A DNA stretch of 64,000 nt, taken from assembly GCA_902761605.1 (NCBI GenBank), contig CACWLC010000002.1, positions 1-64,000 on the forward strand, given 5' to 3'. The notes under the pieces were generated by a model. That model was not told the origin of the DNA. It worked only from the letters and a program-made list of their open reading frames with translations, and searched no databases. Origin of the DNA: an uncultured Prevotellaceae bacterium (GTDB taxonomy: Bacteria > Bacteroidota > Bacteroidia > Bacteroidales > Bacteroidaceae). This document shows, in pieces, positions 16,777 to 27,448 of this stretch (positions within the stretch are counted from its first letter, which is position 1; every line of letters starts with the position of its first letter). The translations under genes and the position numbers were made by a program.

Positions 16777-19700
16777 ATGATAAGGAAATATTTGACCATA
16801 ATTCTTCTTATGACGATATGCCTGACAGTACAGGCTCAGTCGGGACTCAACAAACGTCAGTTTGCCAAGTTCTGGCAAGTGGAATCTGAGTCTCCCGAAT
16901 ATAAAGTTTCTTTCAAGGGCGACACCTGCGAGATTCTTTCCCCCAAAGGTCTTACATTATGGAGGAAAGAAAAGATACAACAGGGAATGACTGTTGAGTA
17001 TGACGCATGTGTAGCTGACGAGGGCAAGACTGGCGACCGTCTTAGCGACATGAATGCTTTCTGGCTTGCTTCAGACCCACATGCAAAAGACATCTGGACA
17101 AGAGCCGCCTGGCGAAGTGGTATCTTCACCCGTTGCTACACGCTCCAGATGTATTACCTCGGCTATGGAGGCAATTATAACTCCACCACCCGGTTCCGTC
17201 GTTATAATGGTGATGAAACGGGTGTGGATGATGCCACAAGACGTCCTGCAATACTCAAGGAATATACAGACAAAGACCATCTTCTGAAAGCCAACCACTG
17301 GTATCACGTCAAGATAGAGAGCACAATAACGGGTCACACCCGATTCTATATCGACGGAGAATGTATTGTGGATTATCTTGACCCTCAACCACTTGAAAAC
17401 GGATGGTTCGGATTCCGAACGACCCTTTCAAGGACGAGAATAACCAATTTCAAAACATATAAGACACCTCATTATACTATCGGTGCGACAGACATTCCCT
17501 TACACTGGGTGGGTGGGGCAAGCTACGGACCTGTAAGCTTTGGTGTACCCTTTGCTGAAGGTGAACTTAAAGAGGTTTCTGCTCTCGGCTTATCCAATGA
17601 CATCCCTACTGATGCATGGGTCAATGCCCGATGGCCGGACGGATCAGTGAAATGGGCCGGTCTGGCTACCGTAGTGCCCCAGGGAAGCAATGAACTAAAA
17701 GTAAAAAGCCTGAAAAAGAGAAGCAAACCATCTGTATCATGGGTCACATCTACCGACAAACAGATTGTTGTCAACACCGGTAAGGTTATTGCTTATCTGC
17801 CGAAAAATGGTTGTAACCTGATAGATAGTCTTTACCTTTCGGACAAACGTATTGGAGGTGCGTCATCGCTGATAGCCTCAGCCAGCGACATCACATATCA
17901 TTCGCAGCTGACGAAGGTGGAGATAGAACAGAGCGGACAAGTACGTACCGTCGTCAGAATGGAGGGAGTTCATAAAAACGACGTCAGGGCATGGCTGCCA
18001 TTTACCATACGACTCTATTTCTATCGGGGAAGCGAACAAATACGCATAGTACATACCTTTATATATAATGGAGATGAGCACAAGGATATGATCAATAGCC
18101 TGGGTGTACGTCTGAATGTTCCCATGCGGGAAACGGTCTATAACCGTCATATCGCTTTCGACACAGACAATGGGATATGGACTGAGCCTGTACAACCATT
18201 GGATGGACGTAGAATCCTCATGACAGACAATGACCGTAAACGTAACCTTCAGGCCGAACAGATGGAAGGCAGACGAATACCTGATTATGAGGCTTTCGAT
18301 GAAAAGAACCGTTTATTGCTTGACCAATGGGCAAAATGGGACGGTTTCCGACTCTCACAGCTGACCGACAACTCCTGGTCAATCCGTAAGAGAGCAACAT
18401 CAGAAAGTCCGTGGATAGGGACATTAACAGGCGTACGCAGTCCCGGTTTCGCCTTTGTGGGTGATGTCAGTGGCGGCTTAGGTGTAAGACTGAAGGATTT
18501 TTGGCAGTCTTATCCTTCTACGATAGAGATAAACAAGGCCCGCAGTAGTGAGGCAGAGCTTACCATGTGGCTCTGGAGCCCTGAGGCAGAGCCAATGAAC
18601 CTTTGCCATTACGACACCATAGCACATAATCTTAACGCTAGTTACGAGGATGTACAAGAGGGCATGAGCACACCATACGGTATTGCACGAACCAGTGTAA
18701 TTACTCTGACAGCATATGATGAATATCCCGGAAAACAAGTTCTCTCGGCAGATGCTCATCGGTTAAGCAATGATGCCCATCTGTTGCCTACCCCAGAATA
18801 TCTTCATGAGAAACGGGCTTTCGGCATCTGGTCATTACCGAAAGACTCATCTGACAGAGTAGAACAGCGCCTTGAGAGATACATAAAAGCCTATCAGCAT
18901 CATACCGAGCAGTATAAATGGTATGGTTTCTGGAACTACGGCGACATCATGCACACCTACGATAACGAGCGTCAGGACTGGCGATACGACGTAGGCGGAT
19001 TTGCATGGGACAATACAGAACTGGCCACTCCGATGTGGCTATGGTATAATTTCCTCCGTACAGGGCGAAAGGATATATGGCGGATGGCAGAAGCCATGAC
19101 TCGTCATTGCAGCGAGGTTGACACCTACCATATAGGACCGTTTGCGCCATTGGGCAGCCGTCATAATGTCACCCACTGGGGTTGTGGTGCCAAGGAGGCC
19201 CGTATCAGTCAGGCAGCATTCAACAGATTCTACTATTATCTGACTACCGATGAACGTACGGGTGACCTTATGCGAGAACAGACGGATGCCGACACCCTGC
19301 TCTATCACCTCGACCCCATGCGACTGGCAGAGCCGCGCAGTCAGTATCCATGCAATGCTCCTGCCCGTCTGCGTATCGGTCCGGACTGGCTTGCCTATGC
19401 CGGAAACTGGATGACTGAGTGGGAACGTTTCGGAACAGAGAAATACAGGAATAAGATTCTGGTAGGACTTCAGTCTATCGCCTCGTTACCAGACGGTATC
19501 TTTACAGGAAATCTGGCGAAGGGCTACGACCCTGCCACTGGACGTATCTCTTACGACGGAGACCCATCCGTACGCTCTACCAATCACCTTATGACGATTA
19601 TGGGCGGCTTCGAAGTGATGAACGAGCTGTTGCCGATAACAAATGACAAAGCATTCAATAAGGTTTGGCTCGATTTTGCACGTCGTTATAAGCAGATGTC

Positions 19701-19893
19701 CTGGGATATCCGTCATAGTGGCTTCCCTGTCCGCAGATTGGAGGCCTATGCTGCCTGGAAGGATCGTGACCCTCAGCGTACTGATACTGTCTGGGATGCA
19801 TTATGGAAACATGGCGACAGCACTTCTAACACCAACGATGCCGCCCTATGGAGTCTTGATGCCATTTACATGCAAGAAGTTCTTATGAAATAA
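16777..19893 (+). CDS. Secreted PL26-like exo-rhamnogalacturonan lyase
   Basis: This 1038-residue protein starts with a signal peptide (MIRKYLTIILLMTICLTVQAQ). Residues about 20-230 form a concanavalin-like sandwich of the DUF6250 type (WRSGIFTRCYTLQMYYLGYGG, then a binding segment FYIDGECIVDYLD). The rest, from HWVGGASYGPVSFGVPFAEG onward, resembles the exo-rhamnogalacturonan lyase family PL26, including a Trp/Tyr/His-rich helical domain (YKWYGFWNYGDIMHTY, CSEVDTYHIGPFAPLG, HNVTHWGCG). PL26 enzymes release unsaturated galacturonosyl-rhamnose disaccharides from chain ends. Family placement is from recollection of the architecture. A GH2 gene follows after 29 bases in the same operon. The TTG at 16750 belongs to the promoter, so the ATG at 16777 is used. 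Confidence 0.75.
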   Translation: MIRKYLTIILLMTICLTVQAQSGLNKRQFAKFWQVESESPEYKVSFKGDTCEILSPKGLTLWRKEKIQQGMTVEYDACVADEGKTGDRLSDMNAFWLASDPHAKDIWTRAAWRSGIFTRCYTLQMYYLGYGGNYNSTTRFRRYNGDETGVDDATRRPAILKEYTDKDHLLKANHWYHVKIESTITGHTRFYIDGECIVDYLDPQPLENGWFGFRTTLSRTRITNFKTYKTPHYTIGATDIPLHWVGGASYGPVSFGVPFAEGELKEVSALGLSNDIPTDAWVNARWPDGSVKWAGLATVVPQGSNELKVKSLKKRSKPSVSWVTSTDKQIVVNTGKVIAYLPKNGCNLIDSLYLSDKRIGGASSLIASASDITYHSQLTKVEIEQSGQVRTVVRMEGVHKNDVRAWLPFTIRLYFYRGSEQIRIVHTFIYNGDEHKDMINSLGVRLNVPMRETVYNRHIAFDTDNGIWTEPVQPLDGRRILMTDNDRKRNLQAEQMEGRRIPDYEAFDEKNRLLLDQWAKWDGFRLSQLTDNSWSIRKRATSESPWIGTLTGVRSPGFAFVGDVSGGLGVRLKDFWQSYPSTIEINKARSSEAELTMWLWSPEAEPMNLCHYDTIAHNLNASYEDVQEGMSTPYGIARTSVITLTAYDEYPGKQVLSADAHRLSNDAHLLPTPEYLHEKRAFGIWSLPKDSSDRVEQRLERYIKAYQHHTEQYKWYGFWNYGDIMHTYDNERQDWRYDVGGFAWDNTELATPMWLWYNFLRTGRKDIWRMAEAMTRHCSEVDTYHIGPFAPLGSRHNVTHWGCGAKEARISQAAFNRFYYYLTTDERTGDLMREQTDADTLLYHLDPMRLAEPRSQYPCNAPARLRIGPDWLAYAGNWMTEWERFGTEKYRNKILVGLQSIASLPDGIFTGNLAKGYDPATGRISYDGDPSVRSTNHLMTIMGGFEVMNELLPITNDKAFNKVWLDFARRYKQMSWDIRHSGFPVRRLEAYAAWKDRDPQRTDTVWDALWKHGDSTSNTNDAALWSLDAIYMQEVLMK

Positions 19894-19922
19894 TAGAAGA
19901 AAAAAACAAACGATTATTGAAA

Positions 19923-22900
19923 ATGAAACTACTAAGACCCATGATTCTACTGGTTGCGATAACGTTTAGTGTCGCAATGCATGCCGTAGAACGCAAGAAG
20001 TACAATTTCAACAGTGAGTGGCGATTAGCCATAGGCGATTTTAAAGAGGCTGCAGAAGCATCATTTGATGACAGCCGGTGGCAACAGGTGACACTCCCCT
20101 ATGCTTTCAACGGTGACGAGGCGTTCCGTAAAGACATCGTTGATCTTACCGACACCATCACCTGGTATCGTAAGGTTTTTACTCTTCCCTCTCACCACTC
20201 CCCTCTCACCTCAAAATTCTTCATAGAGTTCGAAGGCGTACGCCAGGGAGCTGATTTCTATCTCAATGGTCATCATCTCGGATTTAGCGAGAATGGTGTT
20301 ATGGCATGTGGCTTCGACCTGACACCTTATATTATAGAAGGTAAGAACGTGATTGCAGTCCGCTGTGATAACAGTTGGCAGTATCGCTCGCGCAAGCATA
20401 ACAGCCGCTATCAGTGGAACGACCGTAATTTCAACGCCAACTATGGTGGTATTCCGAAGAATGTGTATCTTCACGTTACTGATAAGCTCTATCAGACCCT
20501 GCCACTTTATTCAAATCTTGGAACCACAGGCACTTATATCTATGCTACCGACTTCGACATCAAAGGGCATAAGGCTGTAGTACACGTTGAGTCAGAAGTT
20601 AAAAACGAAGACAACAAGCCTCGCACGTTCAGACTCTTCGCCAAAGTCATCAGAGCTGACAACTTCGTGACGGCTATCATCGCAGGCGACAAAATAACAA
20701 TGCAACCAGGCGAAACGCGTAATATTGCCATTCAACGGGAGGTCAGCGGCCTGCATTTCTGGTCGTGGGGCTATGGCTATCTCTATACCATTAAGACATA
20801 TCTGGCAGAAGATGGTGCTGACGCAAGGCCTATGGATCTCCACGCCAAAGATGATGAGGTAGTTACACGTACCGGTTTCCGAAAGACCAAGTTCGGTGAG
20901 GGTAAAATATGGCTCAACGACCGGGTATTGATGATGCATGGATACGCTCAGCGTACCTCTAATGAGTGGCCTGGAGTGGGCATATCTGTTCCTGCCTGGC
21001 TCAGCGACTACAGCAATGACCTGATGGTGAAGTCGAATGGCAACCTCGTACGCTGGATGCATGTCACCCCATGGAAACAGGATATCGAGTCGTGCGACCG
21101 TGTGGGACTGATTCAAGCCATGCCTGCCGGTGATGCAGAGAAAGATGTCACCGGTCCTCGTTGGAATCAGCGTACAGAACTGATGCGAGATGCAATCATC
21201 TACAACCGCAACAATCCCTCTATTCTCTTCTATGAGTGCGGCAACGAGAGCATCAGCCGTGAGCACATGCTGGAGATGAAAGCCATCCGCGATGAATATG
21301 ACCCAAATGGCGGACGTGCCATCGGCTCGCGTGAGATGCTCGACATCAATGAGGCAGAATATGGCGGTGAGATGCTTTATATCAACAAGAGTAAGAAGCA
21401 TCCTATGTGGGCGATGGAATACTGTCGCGATGAGGGACTGCGTAAGTACTGGGATGAATACAGCTATCCGTATCATAAAGAAGGCGATGGTCCGCTTTAT
21501 CGTGGCAAACCAGCTACAGACTACAACCACAACATGGATATGTTTGCTGTAGAGATGGTTCGTCGTTGGTATGATTACTGGATGGAGCGCCCAGGAACAG
21601 GAACCCGTGTCTCTTCAGGTGGCGTAAAGATTGTCTTCTCAGATACCAACACCCATCATCGTGGAGAGTCGAACTATCGTATGAGTGGTGTTACCGATGC
21701 CATGCGTATTCCCAAAGACGCTTTCTATGTGCACCAGGTGATGTGGAACGGATGGGTGGAGCCAGAGACACAACAGACCTATATCATCGGACATTGGAAT
21801 TATAACAAGGGGACTGTTAAGCCCGTATATGTAGTATCAACAGGCAACGAGGTTGAGCTGTTCCTAAATGGAAAGTCATTAGGTAAGGGCAAGCAGAGCT
21901 ATCGCTATCTCTACACCTTTGATAACATATCCTACGAGCCAGGCACTCTTGAAGCTGTAGCAGACGATGGCAGCCATTACAAACTCGAGACAGTCGGCCA
22001 GCCTTATCAGCTTAAACTCACAGCCATAGAGAATCCCGAAAGCATGAAGGCCGATGGTGCCGACATGGCTCTCTTTGAAGTAGAGGTGTTAGACAAGCAG
22101 GGACGTCGTTGTCCTCTCGACGACCGCATGATCCACTTCGAACTCTGGGGCGAAGGAAAGTGGATAGGTGGTATCGGTACGCGAAACAACAAGGAGATGC
22201 AGCGTCCTGACGATAATCGTCCTGCCGGTCTGCTTGATGCAGCAGCAACAAAGAACGTATCAGACAATTATGTCGGTGCTATGAACCTCCCCGTAGAGTG
22301 TGGTGTCAACCGCGTGCTTGTCCGCAGTACGGTAAATGCAAGTAACATCAATATCTCTGCCTATGCTGAGGGTGTTAAGCCTGCATATATCACAGTAAAG
22401 ACAAATGCCGTTGATGCGGAGAACTATCTGCCTCAGCTTACCCTCAAAGGACACCTGGACCGTGGAGAGACACCTCTTACCCCATCTTACACCGAAAAGG
22501 CAAAAGAAGTGAAAATCATATCTGCCAAGGCTGGTTATGAGTCAGACAACGCCTCACGCAGCTTCGACGACAACGAACTGTCAGAATGGAAGAACGACGG
22601 CCGACTCTCTACCGCATGGATCAAGTATCGTCTGGAGAAAAAGACTGTTATCGATGACATCTGTCTGAAACTCACAGGATGGCGTCTGCGCAGTTATCCT
22701 CTTGAGATTTACGCTGGCAAGACACTCATCTGGAGCGGTGATACAGAACGTAGTTTGGGGTACATTCACCTCAAGCCTACCAAACAGGTCAAGACCAACG
22801 AGATCACAATCCGTCTTAAAGGTGCCGGCAAGGACAAGGATGCCTTTGGAGGTATCGTGGAAGTTGCAGAGCCTGCCGCTGGCGAACTCGACCTCTTCAA

Positions 22901-22973
22901 GGCTAAGAACGGTGGCGAAACGAAGAGTGAGCTACGAATAGTAGAGATAGAATTCCTTGAGAATCTAAAATAA
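19923..22973 (+). CDS. Secreted GH2 beta-galactosidase-like enzyme with DUF4982 and discoidin-like domains
   Basis: This 1016-residue protein has a signal peptide (MKLLRPMILLVAITFSVAMHA), a GH2 sugar-binding domain (about 30-185), an Ig-like domain and a TIM barrel. Glu442 in YECGNES is the acid/base and Glu499 in WAMEYC the probable nucleophile. A DUF4982 module (about 617-690), an Ig/adhesin-like module (about 695-825) and a F5/8-type C (discoidin, CBM32-like) domain (about 860-985) follow. This layout is common among Bacteroidota beta-galactosidases. The ATG at 19923 is chosen over an in-frame TTG two codons upstream. It is the second gene of the PL26-GH2 operon and ends at a terminator overlapping the stop codon of the convergent HTCS gene. 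Confidence 0.87.
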   Translation: MKLLRPMILLVAITFSVAMHAVERKKYNFNSEWRLAIGDFKEAAEASFDDSRWQQVTLPYAFNGDEAFRKDIVDLTDTITWYRKVFTLPSHHSPLTSKFFIEFEGVRQGADFYLNGHHLGFSENGVMACGFDLTPYIIEGKNVIAVRCDNSWQYRSRKHNSRYQWNDRNFNANYGGIPKNVYLHVTDKLYQTLPLYSNLGTTGTYIYATDFDIKGHKAVVHVESEVKNEDNKPRTFRLFAKVIRADNFVTAIIAGDKITMQPGETRNIAIQREVSGLHFWSWGYGYLYTIKTYLAEDGADARPMDLHAKDDEVVTRTGFRKTKFGEGKIWLNDRVLMMHGYAQRTSNEWPGVGISVPAWLSDYSNDLMVKSNGNLVRWMHVTPWKQDIESCDRVGLIQAMPAGDAEKDVTGPRWNQRTELMRDAIIYNRNNPSILFYECGNESISREHMLEMKAIRDEYDPNGGRAIGSREMLDINEAEYGGEMLYINKSKKHPMWAMEYCRDEGLRKYWDEYSYPYHKEGDGPLYRGKPATDYNHNMDMFAVEMVRRWYDYWMERPGTGTRVSSGGVKIVFSDTNTHHRGESNYRMSGVTDAMRIPKDAFYVHQVMWNGWVEPETQQTYIIGHWNYNKGTVKPVYVVSTGNEVELFLNGKSLGKGKQSYRYLYTFDNISYEPGTLEAVADDGSHYKLETVGQPYQLKLTAIENPESMKADGADMALFEVEVLDKQGRRCPLDDRMIHFELWGEGKWIGGIGTRNNKEMQRPDDNRPAGLLDAAATKNVSDNYVGAMNLPVECGVNRVLVRSTVNASNINISAYAEGVKPAYITVKTNAVDAENYLPQLTLKGHLDRGETPLTPSYTEKAKEVKIISAKAGYESDNASRSFDDNELSEWKNDGRLSTAWIKYRLEKKTVIDDICLKLTGWRLRSYPLEIYAGKTLIWSGDTERSLGYIHLKPTKQVKTNEITIRLKGAGKDKDAFGGIVEVAEPAAGELDLFKAKNGGETKSELRIVEIEFLENLK

Positions 22974-22980
22974 AAAGCAG

Positions 22981-23015
22981 AAGTGATGGGCCTGGGCTCA
23001 TCACTTTTGTTTTTT
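22981..23015. terminator. Intrinsic terminator of the GH2 operon
   Basis: Arms AAGTGATG (22981-22988) and CATCACTT (22999-23006) with a GC-rich inner loop are followed by a T-run on the plus strand. The right arm contains the stop codon of the convergent HTCS gene. Confidence 0.75.
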
Positions 23016-26000
23016 ATACTGACTTGGCGACATACCGAAATGCTGCTTAAAACATTTATTGAAATAAGAAGCATCTTCAATACCTACGCGATAGCTTATT
23101 TCTGAGATATTCAGTTCGCCTTCTTCCAATAACTGGGCTGCAAGACGCATGCGCTCTGCAATAAGCAACTTGTTAGGCGACTCACCTGTCAGTTCCTTCA
23201 CCTTGCCATAGAACTTGGTACGTCCCATCTTCATCATCTCTGCCATCTGGTCGACACTAAAGTTGGAATCGCTGATATGCTGGGCTATGATAGCATTTAT
23301 CTTCTCCAACAGACGTTTATCTGCCTTCGAGGTTATCAGCAACGTAGAGTCAGCTTCTGCCTGTTGACTGTCAGGATTATGAGGACTGGCTCCCTGATCC
23401 GTCGCATCAGCAGGATCAGGTGCCTGAACCCGTGATTCCGTTCTTCTGTTCCATTTTATCAGCTGGACGATACGAGCAATAAGGATATGGTAGTTACACG
23501 GCTTTACCATATAGTCATCAGCACCGGCTTCATATCCTTTTATCTGGTGTCGCTCATCGTCAAGAGCTGTAAGCATAATGATTGGGATATTTCGCAGAAC
23601 ATCCTGTTGCCTGATCTTCTTAACGATATCATATCCGCTCATATCCGGCAACATCACGTCACATACAAGCAATGACGGAGGTGATGCCAACAATCCATCC
23701 AGTCCGCTCTTGCCATCGGTATAGCTGTCTACAATAAAGTAAACACCTATCTCACTCTTTATCTGTTCCAGCATATCGGTGTCATCTTCTATGATAGCAA
23801 TATGATGGTCGTTAAGAGCCTGAGGCTGCATCTCAAGAATAGTCTGCTCCAACTGCTCTTTCGACTCTTTGGGTTTCTCTATTGCCGTAACTGTCTTGTA
23901 GTCTTCGGCCTCATAAGAACTCTCGTCATCAGGAAGTGAGAACGTAAACCTTGAGCCGCCCAAAGATTCTGAGCGGCGATACGTCAGGCATCCTTTATGC
24001 GTCTGAGCCATTCTGTAAGCGGTATAAAGGCCGATACCCATTCCTCCCTGCGAGGCATAGCCATGCATAAACGGTTTGAAGAGCTCTTGCTCTCGGGCTG
24101 AGTCTATGCCAGGACCGGAATCCTCGACAATCAGTTGCAGTTGCCCGCCATCTCTCTTCAACCGGATACTGATGGCTCCATGTTGGGGAGTATACTTAAT
24201 GGCATTGCTGAACAGATTATAGGTAATCGTATCCAGGATATGCCGGTCGAACACTGTCTCGTATTTCTTGTCGAAAGGGGTATATGTAAGTGAGAGCTCC
24301 TTCTGCTGGGCGGCATTCCAGAAATCTTGGTATATATCACGCACAAAACCTACGATATCGCCTTTCTCAACACGCAGACGCAGATTGCCGGTATTGATTT
24401 TCCGGAATTCCATGAGCTGGTTAACCAGTTGAGTCAATCGTCTTACACCTCGTTTGGCTGTCTGGATAGGTTTCTTCTGGGTGTTGCCCTCTTCATAAAG
24501 CTTATCAACAGCTCCTTGGATTATAGCCAATGGTGTACGGAACTCATGAGCAACTTGAGTGAAGAAGTTGGCACGGAACTCCGATACCTGTTTGTCAATC
24601 TTCATCTGCTGGTGCAGTTTAAATTCCCTACGCTTATGACGATATATAATACCACCTACACTACCAATCAACGCAAGATATATTATCCATGCCCACCATG
24701 AGTTATACCATGGCTCCCGAATCCTTATATTCAGTGTCGTCACCTCGTCATTCTCCTCTGATTTCAAGAAGAAAGTGTATCTGCCTGGTGGCAGGTTACC
24801 ATAGTCTACTGAGTGTTGCGTCGAGGGTTCTCTCCAATCCCGGTCTATTCCTTTCATGTAGTACTGATAGGTAGCCCTTTCTGTTGGAGCGAAGTCAAAG
24901 CTGGAGATATAGAATTTTAGCGAGTTTTCATTATAATCCAGAACAATGTCTCCACTCATAGTACGCAAATCCTCATATTGCTCATCATTGAATATCGACG
25001 TTCCGTTTATCTCTATGTTGGTTATAAATGCCTTTGTTCTCTTATTTGTTACAACATGCTTGCCGCCGGGGTTGATTACTGTTATACCATCATGTGTACC
25101 AAACAACATCCGCCCGTCATCGAGAGTGATGGCACAATCGTCAGAATAGATGTTATTGAGCATGGTGGTACCTACCTGGAAATTCGCAGGCTTCATCGTC
25201 TTGACATCAACAAACGTCATAGCCTCATCAGTACCTGCCCAGATATTTCCATCGTTATCTTCGGCCAAGGAATGGATATTGTTGCTCGACAGTCCATGTT
25301 TCGTAGATAGTATAGTAATATCTGCTGACTGATCTTTCAGGATACATCTTACCAAGCCCGTACCAATTCCTCCAGCCCATGTGCTACCGTCTTTGGCAGT
25401 CAACAGACAGACTATATCATTTGATGTCAACCCTTCCTTGCTACTGATATGCCTGAAAGAGTCGCTTGTGATGTTCTTCTGCTTTGTGTCGGTATAGTAA
25501 ATGCCATTATATGTAGCGACCCATAATATTCCGTTTTTATCTATAGCCATGGCATTGATTCGACTTTCAGATATACTTTTGGTAAGCAGGTGAACCTCCT
25601 CTCGTTTACCTTTATTATTAACAGCCATCAACAGGCCCTGCTCCCATGTGGCAATCCACATTCGCCCAGTCTCATCACTAATACTGTCAGTGTAAAAAAC
25701 ATTTGATGTTTTGGTTTCCGTTTGTACTATCTCACCAGAATTAGGAAACAATCTGTAATTCTTTGTGCTTTTTGTACTGATAATAATACTACCATCCTTT
25801 TCCTTATAGAAATTAGTAATATAGTTAGTTTTCTCGCCTCGATTGTTGGGATCAGGCAATAATATACTTGTATCAGCCAAATCGTTTTGCGAAATCTTCA
25901 CGATTCCGGCATCTTCTTGTCCAACCCATATATTACCGTCTCTGTCTTGATGGATATTTATAAGATAGTTCGAGTTGATTATCGGGTGCTGGTCATTTGC

Positions 26001-27137
26001 AGAATAATGCTCTGTCTGTCCTTTCTTCGGATCATATATAAACAGGCCATTGCCATAGGTGGCGATGTAGAATCTGCCGTCATCGCCCTTGATGGTGGCG
26101 AAGTTGCGTTTACGGGCAACATTATATCCGCTGTCGTGTATAAGATCGAATACCTTCACATCTCCCTTTTGAGGAAACAGCCACAGCTTTCCGTTTCTGT
26201 CCGACACCCAGATATTTCCGTCAATCTGGTCTAATGCAATACCGTAGTTCATCTGCCATGCTACGGGTTTCTCAAATTTCAAGGTATTACAGTCCATCGC
26301 TATGACTGACGTACGAGTCATTACAATCCATTTGTCCTGCCATATAAAGTTGCCGTTAATTCCTCCCATATTGCCGAATTCTGCAGAAACGGCTGTCTGC
26401 CCCACTAGTTTTCCTTTTAGATTATAGATCAGCACACGGTTGTCTCTTGTCAGGAAGAAGCATTTGTCTTTCCATGAGTTCCACGTCATAAAGTCACCAT
26501 CCTTCACTATCTGTACGAACTCATTTTTATCATTAGTTCTAAGCAGTCCATGATCTGTAAGTGCCCATACATGTCCCTCGGCATCGGCACGCAGTCGCTT
26601 GATACGGCTTTTTGGCAGACTGCCGTTTTCCTGGGTATAGTCTCTGCATTCGAACTTTCCGTTACGATACGTCACGTGCCTGATACCGGCATGGGCCTCA
26701 TACATCCAGATACCGTCATCTTCTGTAATAAAGCGTTCGAAGGTTTTATGAGGGTCGCACGTACCATAATAATTAGTGAAGCTTCCTCGCTGAAGGTCAT
26801 AACAGGCATAGTTGAATGTGGCAGTTCTTATCCACATCAGCCCATTCTTCTCATCCAGATGGATGGTTCCCACGTTTCCTATTGTATGCTCGTGCCCGTC
26901 TCCAAGAGTCTGTAGGTTCATAAACGAATAGCCGTCATATCGGCAGAGCCCGTTGGATGTACCAAGCCATATATATCCGGTTTTATCCTGTATCATGTCG
27001 TTGACACGGTTGGATGGTAGTCCGTCACGGGTAGTGATGCTCCTTCCTGTCAGTTTTACCTTTGCCATGATTCCTGTAGGTGAGAACAAGAGCAAAAGCA
27101 ATATAATAGCCTTGTATATTAGTTTGAAGAATCCCAT
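23001..27137 (-). CDS. Hybrid two-component system regulator (HTCS)
   Basis: This 1378-residue one-piece sensor-regulator starts with a signal/anchor segment (MGFFKLIYKAIILLLLLFSP). A periplasmic double beta-propeller made of repeated WxGTxxGLxxYD-type blades spans about 30-690, followed by a Y_Y_Y domain (about 695-770) and a TM helix near 780-800. A HisKA domain with His864 in AHEFRTPLA, an HATPase domain (NAIKYT, DSGPGI, GIGLYT), a receiver with Asp1160 in CDVMLPD and a C-terminal AraC HTH follow. HTCS proteins bind an oligosaccharide outside and activate adjacent susCD and CAZyme genes. It is divergent from the first susC, which is the usual arrangement. ATG at 27137 is chosen because the TTG at 27158 lies inside the promoter. 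Confidence 0.93.
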   Translation of the reverse strand: MGFFKLIYKAIILLLLLFSPTGIMAKVKLTGRSITTRDGLPSNRVNDMIQDKTGYIWLGTSNGLCRYDGYSFMNLQTLGDGHEHTIGNVGTIHLDEKNGLMWIRTATFNYACYDLQRGSFTNYYGTCDPHKTFERFITEDDGIWMYEAHAGIRHVTYRNGKFECRDYTQENGSLPKSRIKRLRADAEGHVWALTDHGLLRTNDKNEFVQIVKDGDFMTWNSWKDKCFFLTRDNRVLIYNLKGKLVGQTAVSAEFGNMGGINGNFIWQDKWIVMTRTSVIAMDCNTLKFEKPVAWQMNYGIALDQIDGNIWVSDRNGKLWLFPQKGDVKVFDLIHDSGYNVARKRNFATIKGDDGRFYIATYGNGLFIYDPKKGQTEHYSANDQHPIINSNYLINIHQDRDGNIWVGQEDAGIVKISQNDLADTSILLPDPNNRGEKTNYITNFYKEKDGSIIISTKSTKNYRLFPNSGEIVQTETKTSNVFYTDSISDETGRMWIATWEQGLLMAVNNKGKREEVHLLTKSISESRINAMAIDKNGILWVATYNGIYYTDTKQKNITSDSFRHISSKEGLTSNDIVCLLTAKDGSTWAGGIGTGLVRCILKDQSADITILSTKHGLSSNNIHSLAEDNDGNIWAGTDEAMTFVDVKTMKPANFQVGTTMLNNIYSDDCAITLDDGRMLFGTHDGITVINPGGKHVVTNKRTKAFITNIEINGTSIFNDEQYEDLRTMSGDIVLDYNENSLKFYISSFDFAPTERATYQYYMKGIDRDWREPSTQHSVDYGNLPPGRYTFFLKSEENDEVTTLNIRIREPWYNSWWAWIIYLALIGSVGGIIYRHKRREFKLHQQMKIDKQVSEFRANFFTQVAHEFRTPLAIIQGAVDKLYEEGNTQKKPIQTAKRGVRRLTQLVNQLMEFRKINTGNLRLRVEKGDIVGFVRDIYQDFWNAAQQKELSLTYTPFDKKYETVFDRHILDTITYNLFSNAIKYTPQHGAISIRLKRDGGQLQLIVEDSGPGIDSAREQELFKPFMHGYASQGGMGIGLYTAYRMAQTHKGCLTYRRSESLGGSRFTFSLPDDESSYEAEDYKTVTAIEKPKESKEQLEQTILEMQPQALNDHHIAIIEDDTDMLEQIKSEIGVYFIVDSYTDGKSGLDGLLASPPSLLVCDVMLPDMSGYDIVKKIRQQDVLRNIPIIMLTALDDERHQIKGYEAGADDYMVKPCNYHILIARIVQLIKWNRRTESRVQAPDPADATDQGASPHNPDSQQAEADSTLLITSKADKRLLEKINAIIAQHISDSNFSVDQMAEMMKMGRTKFYGKVKELTGESPNKLLIAERMRLAAQLLEEGELNISEISYRVGIEDASYFNKCFKQHFGMSPSQYKKQK

Positions 27138-27155
27138 AATTAGTAAGTTTCGGTG

Positions 27156-27163
27156 CAAAGATA
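27156..27163 (-). promoter_or_regulatory. Promoter -7 element of the HTCS gene
   Basis: The minus strand reads TATCTTTG, with a possible -33 CTTGG about 19 bases further upstream (27183-27187), 18 bases before the ATG. Confidence 0.5.
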
Positions 27164-27283
27164 TGCATTTTTGGACAAATATCCAAGAGTTTGAACAAAA
27201 AAACCACTTTATTAATAATGTAAGGATTACTTTTGCAATCGAAAACCGACGTGAGTCGTTCTACTAAAACAAATCATTCATAC

Positions 27284-27317
27284 TTAGTTAAATTGGTTAG
27301 TTAGTTAATATTAGTTA
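27284..27317 (+). repeat. TTAGTTA heptamer cluster upstream of susC
   Basis: TTAGTTA occurs four times (27284, 27297, 27301, 27311) directly upstream of the proposed susC promoter. Such a cluster is a reasonable HTCS-binding candidate. The rest of the 311-bp HTCS-susC gap holds a second possible -7 box (TACTTTTG, 27228-27235) and no visible gene. Confidence 0.4.
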
Positions 27318-27323
27318 GATTAG

Positions 27324-27331
27324 TAATTTTG
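27324..27331 (+). promoter_or_regulatory. Promoter -7 element of the susCD operon
   Basis: TAATTTTG lies about 118 bases before the susC ATG, leaving a long 5' leader as is common for Bacteroidota susC genes. Confidence 0.4.
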
Positions 27332-27448
27332 GCGTACAAATAGGTGTTTAGTTTCCAAGGTATAAGATTGTTGAAGGTACAAAAAGAGAAAAGAGAACAT
27401 TATTAATGTAATTATAAACAATTAAGTTAAACTAACAAAAGTGTATTT

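Noticed and set aside
27228..27235. TACTTTTG as the main susC promoter
   Set aside because: It would give a leader of over 200 bases and has no -33 partner. The box at 27324 is closer, but this one remains possible.
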